From contig NZ_JAGEOJ010000005.1 in the NCBI RefSeq assembly GCF_017573505.1, positions 434,001 through 498,000 of the forward strand: a stretch of DNA of 64,000 nucleotides, read 5' to 3'. Positions 9,633 to 18,489 of this stretch are shown piece after piece. The position numbers were made by a program, and so were the translations under genes. This stretch comes from Actinomadura barringtoniae. GTDB taxonomy: Bacteria; Actinomycetota; Actinomycetes; Streptosporangiales; Streptosporangiaceae. The notes below the pieces were generated by a model, which worked only from the letters and a program-made list of their open reading frames with translations, had not been told where the DNA came from and did not search any database. Each line of letters begins with the position of its first letter. Position 1 is the first letter of the stretch.

Positions 9633-10133
9633 TCAGAGCAGGTGGGCCAGCTCCTGCGTGGCGTACCACATGAGCTCGTGGCCCTCCGCGCCGTCCACGG
9701 TGAACCGGGCGTCGTCGTCCCCCGCGTCGGCGGCGGTGAGGGCCTCGGCGGCGGCCCGTACGTCGCCCGCGGCGTCGAGATCGTCCACGTGACCGGAGGC
9801 GATCTTCTTCCACGGCACCGTGCCGCGGACGGTCACCAGCGCCGGGCTCTCGTCCAGATCGCCGCCGCGCGTCCACCGGACGACGTCGTCTGGCATCTCG
9901 ACGGCCAGCACGACCCGGCGCGCCGGGGCCTTCGGGTCCGCCGCCAGCCGCCTCAGCGAGGCGCGTGCGGCCGCGGTCATGGCCGCGTACTCCAGCTCCT
10001 CCTGGTCGCCGCCCGCGTACCACTCGCGCAGGGCGGGCGTCACCGCGTACGCCGACAGCGGCGCGGGACCCAGCTCGCGGGCCTCAAGGGCGCCGGCGAG
10101 TTCGGTGAGCGTGGACGGCAGATAGACGCGCAT
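9633..10133 (-). CDS. DUF6912-family protein
   Basis: This 166-aa protein begins MRVYLPSTLTELAGALEA and contains LSAYAVTPALREWYAGGDQE and ELEYAAMTAAARASLRRL, a pattern I recognise from the actinobacterial DUF6912 family. The C-terminus HELMWYATQELAHLL is also typical. It is acidic and soluble, with no signal peptide. It precedes the HAD gene at 10163 by 30 bp in the reverse order (transcribed after it), so the two probably form an operon. Function is unknown; family assignment comes from memory of the N-terminal pattern. Confidence 0.65.
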   Translation of the reverse strand: MRVYLPSTLTELAGALEARELGPAPLSAYAVTPALREWYAGGDQEELEYAAMTAAARASLRRLAADPKAPARRVVLAVEMPDDVVRWTRGGDLDESPALVTVRGTVPWKKIASGHVDDLDAAGDVRAAAEALTAADAGDDDARFTVDGAEGHELMWYATQELAHLL

Positions 10134-10162
10134 GACGATCAGCAGTCTGCCAGACCGGCGTC

Positions 10163-10798
10163 TCAGCCGAGGGCACCGAGGCCGCGAAGGGCGTCGATCG
10201 TGGCGGCCGGGTCGGTGTGGTGGATGCCGCGGATGCCGATCGCCTCGGCGGCGGTGATGTTGTGCTCGATGTCGTCGATGAAGACGCAGTCGGCGGGCGC
10301 GAGGCCGAGCAGGCCCAGCGCGTGCCGGAAGATCGCCTCATCGGGCTTGCGCAGGCCGACCTCCGCGGAGATCACGACGGCGTCGAAGAGCTCGGCGAAC
10401 AGGTCGCGCGGGTAGTCGTTGCCCCACGAGTTGGACAGCAGGGCCGTCCGCGTCCCGGCCGCCCGCGCCAGCCGCAGCGCCTCGTACATCGGCTCCACCG
10501 GCGCGAACTCGGCGAACATGCGCGCGATCAGGCCGTCGGCGACCACCGGGCCGCCGTCGACCGTGAGCAGCTCGGCGGCCAGCAGCCGCTCGAACTCCTC
10601 GCGGGCGAGCGTGCCGTCCTCCAGGCCGTGGATCGGGTTCACGCCGTCGCCGTCGTAGGCCTGGCTCACCCAGCCGCGCATCACGGTCTTGTAGCGCGCG
10701 GCGTCGATCCGGTCGGCGGCCAGCCAGGCGGCGACGGCGTCGTTCAGCGGGGAGGTGAGGACCCCGCCCCAGTCGGTGATCACAGCTTTCACGGTCAC
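10163..10798 (-). CDS. HAD-IA family hydrolase
   Basis: This 211-aa protein carries canonical HAD motifs: motif I VITDWGGVLTS (DxGGVL variant of HAD-IA), motif II ALLSNSWGND, Lys in EVGLRKPDEAIF, and motif IV CVFIDDIEHNI. The cap is helical. This subgroup includes haloacid-dehalogenase-like and small phosphatase members; the substrate cannot be told from sequence. It starts with GTG and lies divergent from the acyl-CoA dehydrogenase gene, 62 bp apart. It is likely co-transcribed with the DUF6912 gene downstream. Confidence 0.8.
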   Translation of the reverse strand: MTVKAVITDWGGVLTSPLNDAVAAWLAADRIDAARYKTVMRGWVSQAYDGDGVNPIHGLEDGTLAREEFERLLAAELLTVDGGPVVADGLIARMFAEFAPVEPMYEALRLARAAGTRTALLSNSWGNDYPRDLFAELFDAVVISAEVGLRKPDEAIFRHALGLLGLAPADCVFIDDIEHNITAAEAIGIRGIHHTDPAATIDALRGLGALG

Positions 10799-10860
10799 GT
10801 GAGCGATGGTAGGCCACCTGGCCGCCGATAACCGAACGGCGTTCTGCCAGACTGGCGCCC

Positions 10861-12060
<1,200 letters not shown>

Positions 12061-12067
12061 CCCGGTC

Positions 12068-12112
12068 TCGGTGATCATGCAATCGGTGCGGGGACGACTG
12101 CATGATCACCGA
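12068..12112. terminator. 14-bp perfect inverted repeat between convergent genes
   Basis: TCGGTGATCATGCA (12068-12081) pairs exactly with TGCATGATCACCGA (12099-12112) over a 17-nt loop. It sits between the stops of the acyl-CoA dehydrogenase gene and murQ, and fits a bidirectional terminator without a T-tract. Confidence 0.75.
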
Positions 12113-12127
12113 TCCTCGTTCGACCGG

Positions 12128-13027
12128 CTAGGCCGATCTCAGGCGTTGCAGCGCCTCGCGGACACCGCCCCTCGATTCCTCCAGCGCGACCGTCGCGCGT
12201 TCGGCGGGCACCTCCCCGAGGAGGGAGACCAGCGCCACGCGCGTGTCCCCTCCCGCCTCGGCCAGCGCGGTCTCGCACGTGAGGGTGTCGAGACCGGTGG
12301 CTTCGGTGAGGATGCGCACCAGCCGGGCGCGCAGCTTGGCGTTGAGCGCGTTCACGCTGACCATCAGGTTGGAGTAGGTCCTGCCCAGCCTGATCATCAG
12401 GGTGGTGGAGAAGGAGTTCAGCACCAGCTTGGTGGCGGTGCCGGCCTTCATCCGGGTGGAGCCGCTGATCACCTCGGGTCCGGTGGCCAGCCCGATGTGC
12501 ACGTCGACCTCGTCGCCGTACGGCGTGAGCGGGTTGCAGCTGATCAGTGCGGTGCGGGCGCCGGTCGCGGCGGCGGCGCGCAGCGCCCCCACCACGTACG
12601 GGGTACGGCCGCTGGCGGCGATCCCGATCGCGACGTCGCCGGGCTGCACCTCGGCGGCGTCCCTGGCGCCCTGTTCGTCGTCGTCCTCGACGCCCGAGAC
12701 CGCCTGGGTGAGCGCGCGCGGACCACCCGCGTGATGCGCGACCACCCGGCCCCAGATGCCGAACGTGGGCGGAAGCTCGGCCGCGTCCAGCGCGGCCAGC
12801 CGGCCCGAGGTGCCGGCGCCGAAGTAGTGCACACGGCCGCCCGCCTGAAGCGCGTCCACGGCCAGATCGACCAGCCGGGCGAGCTCGGGCAGAACGGCCG
12901 CCACGACCAGCGGCACGGCGGCGTCCTCGGTGTTGATGCGGCGGAGCACCTCGAGCGTTGGCAACGTGTCGACGTCGAGTGTCCGGGGGTTGCGCCCCTC
13001 GGTGGGGAGCTGCTCGCAGTCGATCAC
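12128..13027 (-). CDS. murQ: N-acetylmuramic acid 6-phosphate etherase
   Basis: This 299-aa SIS-domain lyase would cleave the D-lactyl ether of MurNAc-6-P to GlcNAc-6-P, feeding recovered peptidoglycan sugar into the nagA pathway encoded about 13 kb away. Seen: YFGAGTSGRLAALDAAELPP (sugar-phosphate site with catalytic Glu region), IGIAASGRTPYVVGAL, and EVISGSTRMKAGTATKLVLN. Length matches the family. Its ATG overlaps the stop of the upstream MurR/RpiR gene by 4 bp, so the two are translationally coupled. Confidence 0.95.
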   Translation of the reverse strand: MIDCEQLPTEGRNPRTLDVDTLPTLEVLRRINTEDAAVPLVVAAVLPELARLVDLAVDALQAGGRVHYFGAGTSGRLAALDAAELPPTFGIWGRVVAHHAGGPRALTQAVSGVEDDDEQGARDAAEVQPGDVAIGIAASGRTPYVVGALRAAAATGARTALISCNPLTPYGDEVDVHIGLATGPEVISGSTRMKAGTATKLVLNSFSTTLMIRLGRTYSNLMVSVNALNAKLRARLVRILTEATGLDTLTCETALAEAGGDTRVALVSLLGEVPAERATVALEESRGGVREALQRLRSA

Positions 13028-13986
13028 CGACGCCTCCGGTCGGGTCGCACGGTCCGTCCACGGACCGCCTCGAACGTGGCCTCCAGGGCCTTACGGGTCG
13101 AACCGAACGTGCGCTGCGCCACACCGACGAAGATGCAGTCGATCACCGTCAACTGCGCCAGCCGGCTTGCGGTCGCGCCCGATCGGAACGTGGTCTCCCG
13201 TGCGGCCGTCGTCAGGGTCAGGTCTGCGATTTCCGCGATCGGGGACTTGGGGAAATTGGTCAGGGCTACCGTCGTCACCCCCTTGCTCTTGGCAACCTCC
13301 AGCGCGTCGATGGTCTCCACCGTCGCGCCCGTGTGCGAGATCCCGATCGCGACGTCCCCGCTGTTCAGCACCGCGGCGCTGGTCAGCATGATGTGGGCGT
13401 CCGACCAGGCGGAGCAGACCCTGCCTATGCGATGCAGTTTCTGCTGGAAGTCCGCGGCGACGAAGGCGCTCGCGCCGACACCGTAGACGTCGACCCGGCC
13501 GGCGCCGACGACGGCGTCGACCACCTGTTCGAGCGTCTTGATGTCAAGCTGGGCCGCCGTTTCCTCCACGGCCCGTGCGTCGGCGAAGGTCACCTTCTCC
13601 ACGATCTGTTCGAGCGAGTCGTCGGGACTGATGTCGCTGCCGATGACCCGACCGCCGGAGGCGCTCTGGGCCCTCCCCGCCTCCGTCGCCAGGGTCAGAC
13701 GCAGCTCTGGATATCCATGAAACCCGATCGCCCTGCAGAACCTGATGACCGTGGTTTCAGAGGTGCCACAGGTCTGGGCGAGTTCGGTGATGGTGGAGTT
13801 CGCGACCCCTTCGGGGTCGTCGATGACGCGTTGAGCGACTCTGCGCTCGGCGGGGGGCAACGATGGCAGCAGTGAACGCACCCGGACCACGGTGCTCAGC
13901 GGCGTGGATTCCTTGGTCGCCGCCTCGACCTTGGGTGCCCCGGACTCCCCTGTGCCCCCTGGCTCTAGGCCGGTGGGTTTCCTCAT
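13024..13986 (-). CDS. MurR/RpiR-family transcriptional regulator
   Basis: This 320-aa regulator has an N-terminal HTH_6 domain (RRVAQRVIDDPEGVANSTI, then TCGTSETTVIRFCRAIGFHG) at about residues 45-125. The C-terminal SIS domain holds VYGVGASAFVAADFQQKL and DVAIGISHTGATVETIDAL and would sense a phosphosugar, most likely MurNAc-6-P or GlcNAc-6-P given its coupling to murQ. It diverges from the BadF-type kinase gene across 61 bp that contains an A/T-rich palindrome at its own start codon. This is the usual layout of a local auto-regulator. The N-terminal 35 residues are disordered. Confidence 0.9.
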   Translation of the reverse strand: MRKPTGLEPGGTGESGAPKVEAATKESTPLSTVVRVRSLLPSLPPAERRVAQRVIDDPEGVANSTITELAQTCGTSETTVIRFCRAIGFHGYPELRLTLATEAGRAQSASGGRVIGSDISPDDSLEQIVEKVTFADARAVEETAAQLDIKTLEQVVDAVVGAGRVDVYGVGASAFVAADFQQKLHRIGRVCSAWSDAHIMLTSAAVLNSGDVAIGISHTGATVETIDALEVAKSKGVTTVALTNFPKSPIAEIADLTLTTAARETTFRSGATASRLAQLTVIDCIFVGVAQRTFGSTRKALEATFEAVRGRTVRPDRRRR

Positions 13987-13988
13987 GG

Positions 13989-14001
13989 AAGAAATTTTCT
14001 T
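13989..14001. promoter_or_regulatory. Candidate MurR/RpiR operator (13-bp palindrome)
   Basis: AAGAAATTTTCTT is a perfect odd-length palindrome in otherwise GC-rich DNA. It lies 2 bp upstream of the MurR/RpiR start codon, in the divergent promoter region with the sugar kinase. RpiR-type operators often hold GAAA...TTTC half-sites. Operator function is inferred. Confidence 0.45.
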
Positions 14002-14047
14002 ACTCGCCGGATGTCACGTCAACGGTAGAAAAGGCTACGGTCGCCAT

Positions 14048-15508
14048 GTGTTGACCCATTTGGCCGGTCCTTACGTGATCGGCATCGACGCGGGTGGCAC
14101 GAAAACCCGCTGTGTCGTACTAACGCTCGGGGGAGCTCTGGCCGGTTCCGGAACCGGTCCCGGAGCCAACCCCAACTCCGGCGGCGATACCGCGGGTGCG
14201 CTCACCACCGCCCTGCGGGACGCACTGGGTGACCTGGACCGATCTCACATCCTCACCGGCGTGTTCGGCATCGCCGGGGCCGGTTCGGCCGGCCGTCCCG
14301 CCGCGGTCAGCGCGGCCCGGCGGGCCTGGCAGGCCGTCGGCCTGCGCGGTTCGCCCGCCGTTGTGACCGATATCGCCGTCGCCTTCGCCGCGGGGACCAA
14401 CGAGGCCAAGGGCATCGTTGTGTTCTCGGGCACCGGCGCCGGCGCCGCGGTCATCAGCGACGGCGCGATCGTGCAGCGGGCCGACGGCTACGGCTGGCTG
14501 GTCGGGGACGAGGGTTCGGCCGTGTGGCTGGGCCGCGAGGCCGTACGGGCGGCGCTGGCCGCCTACGACGGCCGCGGCTCCCCCACCCTGCTCACCGAGT
14601 CGGTCCCGCGCGCGCTGCTCGGCGCGGCGGTGGTCACGGAGATCAATGCGAGCCTCCCCAGGCCACGGCCCGAACGGGCCCTCGCGATGGCCGGCGCGCC
14701 CGCCTTCGGCGGTGCCGCGTTCGGGGGGGCGGCATCCGGCGCACCCGCTCCCGGCGCTCACATCCTCGGCGACTCCGGTCCTGGTGGGCCGGGCCTCAAC
14801 GGATCGGGACCCGACGGCTCGGGTCACGGCGGGTCGCGTCCCGGCGGCCCGGCGACCGGTGGACCGCGTCCCGGCGGCCCGTCCGGTGCTCCAGCGTCCG
14901 GAGGCCCGTCCCGCGGTCCGGGGTCCGGATCCCCCTCCGGTGGTCCGGTGTCCGGCGGCCCGTCCCACGGGCCGTCGCACTCCGGCTCCCCGCACGGGGG
15001 TCCCGTCTCCGGCGGCCCGTCCCATGGCGGCCCGTCCGGCGGCGCGACGGCGAGCGCGTCCGCGACCGTCACCCGTTCGGGAACGGCAATGCTCGATCCC
15101 GGCACATCCCATTCCGCCTTCGCCACCGGCGCCCTGGAGACCATGGCTCCGAACCCGCAATTGGCGCAGGCCATCATCAAGGAGGTGTACGGCCGCCCGC
15201 CCGCGGCGCTCGGCCGGCTCGGCCCAGTGGTCGCAGCCGCAGCGGCCGCCGGTGATCCCGTGGCCCGGCGCATCACCGAGGAGGCGGCCCAGTGGCTGCT
15301 GCGCGATGTCGACGCGGTGCGGCCCGCGCTCCCCGATCCCTGCGCTCCGGTCGTCATGCACGGCTCGGTGCTCCGCGAGGGGCCCGTGGCCGAGGCCGTC
15401 CACAACGGCCTGTGCGACCGGTTCGCCGACGCCCCCCGCCGCGCGGGCGACGGAGCCGTGGGCGCCGCGGGACTCGCCCTGCGGCGGCTCGGGCATCCTC
15501 TTCCTTAA
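14048..15508 (+). CDS. BadF/BadG/BcrA-type amino-sugar kinase with a Gly/Pro/Ser-rich insertion
   Basis: This 486-aa ASKHA-fold kinase has the phosphate-1 motif GIDAGGTKTRCVVL, the second phosphate loop VFSGTGAGAAVISDG, and DGYGWLVGDEGSAVWLGREA typical of BadF-type N-acetylglucosamine kinases. The family is usually about 300-340 aa. The excess is a low-complexity stretch at about residues 215-343, rich in GGPSGGP, placed between the two halves of the fold; the C-terminal part resumes with AIIKEVYGRPPAALGRL. The GTG at 14048 is chosen because homology begins just after it. Divergence from MurR-MurQ suggests GlcNAc or MurNAc as substrate. Confidence 0.8.
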   Translation: MLTHLAGPYVIGIDAGGTKTRCVVLTLGGALAGSGTGPGANPNSGGDTAGALTTALRDALGDLDRSHILTGVFGIAGAGSAGRPAAVSAARRAWQAVGLRGSPAVVTDIAVAFAAGTNEAKGIVVFSGTGAGAAVISDGAIVQRADGYGWLVGDEGSAVWLGREAVRAALAAYDGRGSPTLLTESVPRALLGAAVVTEINASLPRPRPERALAMAGAPAFGGAAFGGAASGAPAPGAHILGDSGPGGPGLNGSGPDGSGHGGSRPGGPATGGPRPGGPSGAPASGGPSRGPGSGSPSGGPVSGGPSHGPSHSGSPHGGPVSGGPSHGGPSGGATASASATVTRSGTAMLDPGTSHSAFATGALETMAPNPQLAQAIIKEVYGRPPAALGRLGPVVAAAAAAGDPVARRITEEAAQWLLRDVDAVRPALPDPCAPVVMHGSVLREGPVAEAVHNGLCDRFADAPRRAGDGAVGAAGLALRRLGHPLP

Positions 15509-15889
15509 GGGCTGTCCTTAATAGGGGTCGCTCTCGCACGGAGTCATGACGTCCTGAGGGGCCGTGCCCCCCTTGGGTCACATGACCACCACGGAGAGCC
15601 GTGGCCTCACAAATACCGCAATCCCCTTGCGGCACACCGGTCCACCGTGATTAAGCTGTGATCAACGGTGGAGCCAACGCCGCCGGACGGGCTCGCCTCG
15701 CGCGGGCTCAGATCCGGTGGGACCACCGGCCACAGAGTGGCCTGTACCGATTTGGCTGCGTTCTGACGCAGCGTCGTTCGACCTTGCCTTCCGCGACCGC
15801 GGGCGTGCCGCCGCATGCGCACGCCCCCGGATCGCCCCCGCGCACTCGAACGACGGCCAACTCCGTACTCCCACTCGATTGAAGGCCGT
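15509..15889 (+). other. Hairpin-rich 381-bp leader before the penicillin-binding protein gene
   Basis: No gene is visible. The stretch holds a run of short stem-loops: CCACGG/CCGTGG at 15589-15604, CCGCAA/TTGCGG at 15616-15632, CCACCGT/ACGGTGG at 15642-15671, CCGGTGG/CCACCGG at 15714-15729, a competing GGCCAC/GTGGCC at 15728-15742, and GCTGCGT/ACGCAGC with a TCTG loop at 15755-15772. It looks like a structured 5' UTR, but it matches no riboswitch I recognise. Confidence 0.5.
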
Positions 15890-18391
15890 ATGCGTCGCCC
15901 CGCGCTCCGTTCCCGAGTCTCCCCTCGCCATCGCCGCTCCTCCTCCCCCAACCGTGCCGCCGCCGAGGCGGCCGCGAGTCCCCCCGGTCAGGCCCCGGCC
16001 GCGAGCTCCGCCGAGCCCGCGACCACCGCCCCGCACTCCGCCGAGCACCTGGTCACGACGCGTTCCGCCGAACGCGTGGTGCCCGCACGCTCCTCGGAGG
16101 GCGCCGCCGCGCCGCGTTCCGCCGAACGCGGTGCCTCCACGCGCTCCGCCGAGCGCGCGGAGCCCGTACGTCCCGCCGGGCGTACGGGCGGCATGGGCGG
16201 AACGGACCAGACCGGGCGCGGGACCTCGCCGCCTCGCGCGAGGCGGCGGTTGGTGCGGCGATGGCGAGGGGTCCCCTTCTTGCTGAAGGGCCTCCTGCGG
16301 AGTGCCCGATGGCGCCGGTCCTTCTACGGGCTGGTCGCCGTGATGGTGCTGTTCGTGGCCGGAGTGGTCGTGGCGTACGTACGGACGCCGATTCCCACCG
16401 AGCCGCAGAAGGGCGTTACCGACCAGGGCTCCGCGGTCTATTACGCCGATGGCCGGACTCCCGCGTTCAGGCTGGGCGCCAACAGGGAGGTCGTACGGCA
16501 CGGCCAGATCCCGGACCGGCTGCGCTGGGCGGTACTCGCCGCCGAGGACCGCGGGTTCTACGGCGGGCACGGCATTTCCCTGGAGGGCATGACCCGGGCG
16601 TTCCTGAAGACCGCCTCCGGGGGCGAGACCCAGGGCGGCTCCACCATCACCCAGCAGCTCGCCCGCAACTACTTCAAGGGGCTGAGCAAGAAGCGCACCA
16701 TCGACCGCAAGGCCAAGGAGATCTTCATCTCCGTCAAGCTGGCCCGCAGCCGCAGCAAGGACGCGATCCTCGACCTCTACCTCAACACCGTCTACTTCGG
16801 CCGGGACACCTCCGGCGTGCAGGCGGCGGCCCGCGCGTACTTCGACAAGGACGTGTGGCAGCTGTCGGTCGGCGAGAGCGCGCTGCTGGCCGCGATGATC
16901 CAGCGGCCGACCTACTTCAAGACCCAGGGCGACGACGCCCCGGCCAGGGCGCTGCGCGCGCGGTGGCAGTACGTCATCGACGGCATGGTCAAGATGGGCG
17001 AGCTGTCGCGGGCCGAGGCCGGCCAGACGCGCTTCCCGGCGACGCGGAGCCAGTGGAGCGGCGTGAACGTGTCAGGCCAGACACTCCTGCTGAGGCAGCG
17101 GGTGCTGGAAGAGCTGCGGCAGCTCGACATCCCGCCCCAGAGCGTGGTGAACGGTCGCATGAAGATCTACACCGGCATCGATCCACGCTGGATGGCCTAC
17201 GCCGAGCAGGCCATGAAGGAGCAGCAGGAACCGAACTGGCCCCGCACCGTTCGCAGCGGCCTGATCGCCGTGGACCCGCAGGACGGCGCGGTGAAGGCGT
17301 TCTACGGCGGCGACCCGAAGCGCAGCCAGTACGACTCGGTCTTCAATCCGGTGGCCCAAGCGGGCTCCACGTTCAAGCCGTACGTGCTGGCAGCGGCGCT
17401 GCGGCGAGGTTTCAATGTGCGATCTCTGGTGAGTGGGAAATCGCCTGTGAAGTTCGCGCCGAACGGAGAGCTCACCCCCATGACCGCACCGGGCTACCTG
17501 GTGAACAACGACGAGAAGATCGGCTCGCTCGGGGCGATCGACCTGGTCAAGGCCACCGCCCTGTCGGTCAACACCGGGTACGTGAAGCTCGCCTTCGAGG
17601 CCGGCCTGGACAACGTGGTCCGCACCGCCGAGGACCTCGGGGTGCCGGCCTCGGCGCTCAAGCCGTTCCGCGGGCAGGCAGGGATCACGCTCGGGATGGC
17701 CAGCATCTCCGCCGTGGACCAGGCGGCGGGGTACGCGGCGTTCGCCAACGGGGGCAACGCCGTGACCCCGCACGTCATCACGAAGATCGTCGACGCGGAC
17801 GGGCACGAGGTGCCACTGCCCTGGGGGCGGACGCCGCGCAAGGTGCTGACCGACGAGCAGGCCGCGCAGACCACGTACGCGCTCCGGCAGACGGTCGCCG
17901 ACGGCACCGGTAAGAAGGCCGCCCTGGCCGATCGCGACGCGGCGGGCAAGACCGGGACCACCGATCACAACCATGCGGCGTGGTTCGTGGGCTTCGTGCC
18001 GCAACTGTCGACGGCCGTGGTGATGACCAACACGGCCGGCAAGCCGCTCCAGGGCCTGGCCGGACAGCACGGAACGGTCGCCGGGGAGGGAACGCCCTCG
18101 ACGATCTGGCACTCGTTCATGAGCAAGGTCACAAGCGGCATGCCGTACGAGCCGTTCGCCGAGCCCGTCTTCAGCGGGATCAGGCGCGACTGGGCCACGG
18201 GTTTCGAGGTCCCGGGGACGAAGCCGGCCAAGACGCCGGGCACCACGCCGAGCCCGAGAACGACGCCGACGCCGGGGGCCACCACCCCGCCCACGCCGAG
18301 CCCGAAGGACAAGGCGGAGCTGGACAGGTTCTGCAAGCTGCCAGAGAACCGCAATACGGCGCGCTGCAAGAAGTCAGGACTCGCCCGCTGA
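15890..18391 (+). CDS. Class A penicillin-binding protein (GT51 transglycosylase-transpeptidase)
   Basis: This 833-aa bifunctional peptidoglycan synthase acts at the outer face of the membrane. Order: a basic disordered cytoplasmic tail with SAER-type repeats (to about residue 130), one membrane helix (YGLVAVMVLFVAGVVVAYV), GT51 domain with AAEDRGFYGGHGI and GGSTITQQLARNYFKG, then transpeptidase with SxxK in AGSTFKPYV, SxN in ALSVNTGYVKL and KTG in AAGKTGTTDHN. The C-terminus is a Pro/Thr tail ending in a Cys pair (CKLPENRNTARC). The ATG at 15890 has GAAGG upstream and is preferred to 15815. It lies between amino-sugar kinase and NagZ genes. Confidence 0.92.
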   Translation: MRRPALRSRVSPRHRRSSSPNRAAAEAAASPPGQAPAASSAEPATTAPHSAEHLVTTRSAERVVPARSSEGAAAPRSAERGASTRSAERAEPVRPAGRTGGMGGTDQTGRGTSPPRARRRLVRRWRGVPFLLKGLLRSARWRRSFYGLVAVMVLFVAGVVVAYVRTPIPTEPQKGVTDQGSAVYYADGRTPAFRLGANREVVRHGQIPDRLRWAVLAAEDRGFYGGHGISLEGMTRAFLKTASGGETQGGSTITQQLARNYFKGLSKKRTIDRKAKEIFISVKLARSRSKDAILDLYLNTVYFGRDTSGVQAAARAYFDKDVWQLSVGESALLAAMIQRPTYFKTQGDDAPARALRARWQYVIDGMVKMGELSRAEAGQTRFPATRSQWSGVNVSGQTLLLRQRVLEELRQLDIPPQSVVNGRMKIYTGIDPRWMAYAEQAMKEQQEPNWPRTVRSGLIAVDPQDGAVKAFYGGDPKRSQYDSVFNPVAQAGSTFKPYVLAAALRRGFNVRSLVSGKSPVKFAPNGELTPMTAPGYLVNNDEKIGSLGAIDLVKATALSVNTGYVKLAFEAGLDNVVRTAEDLGVPASALKPFRGQAGITLGMASISAVDQAAGYAAFANGGNAVTPHVITKIVDADGHEVPLPWGRTPRKVLTDEQAAQTTYALRQTVADGTGKKAALADRDAAGKTGTTDHNHAAWFVGFVPQLSTAVVMTNTAGKPLQGLAGQHGTVAGEGTPSTIWHSFMSKVTSGMPYEPFAEPVFSGIRRDWATGFEVPGTKPAKTPGTTPSPRTTPTPGATTPPTPSPKDKAELDRFCKLPENRNTARCKKSGLAR

Positions 18392-18489
18392 GGGGCTGAT
18401 CGAGTCGACAGGCCGCTTGAGACCGACTACCGTCGCGCGGGTCAGATCACGATCCAGTAACACTGACCACGTCGGGGGGCCTGGTCTCG

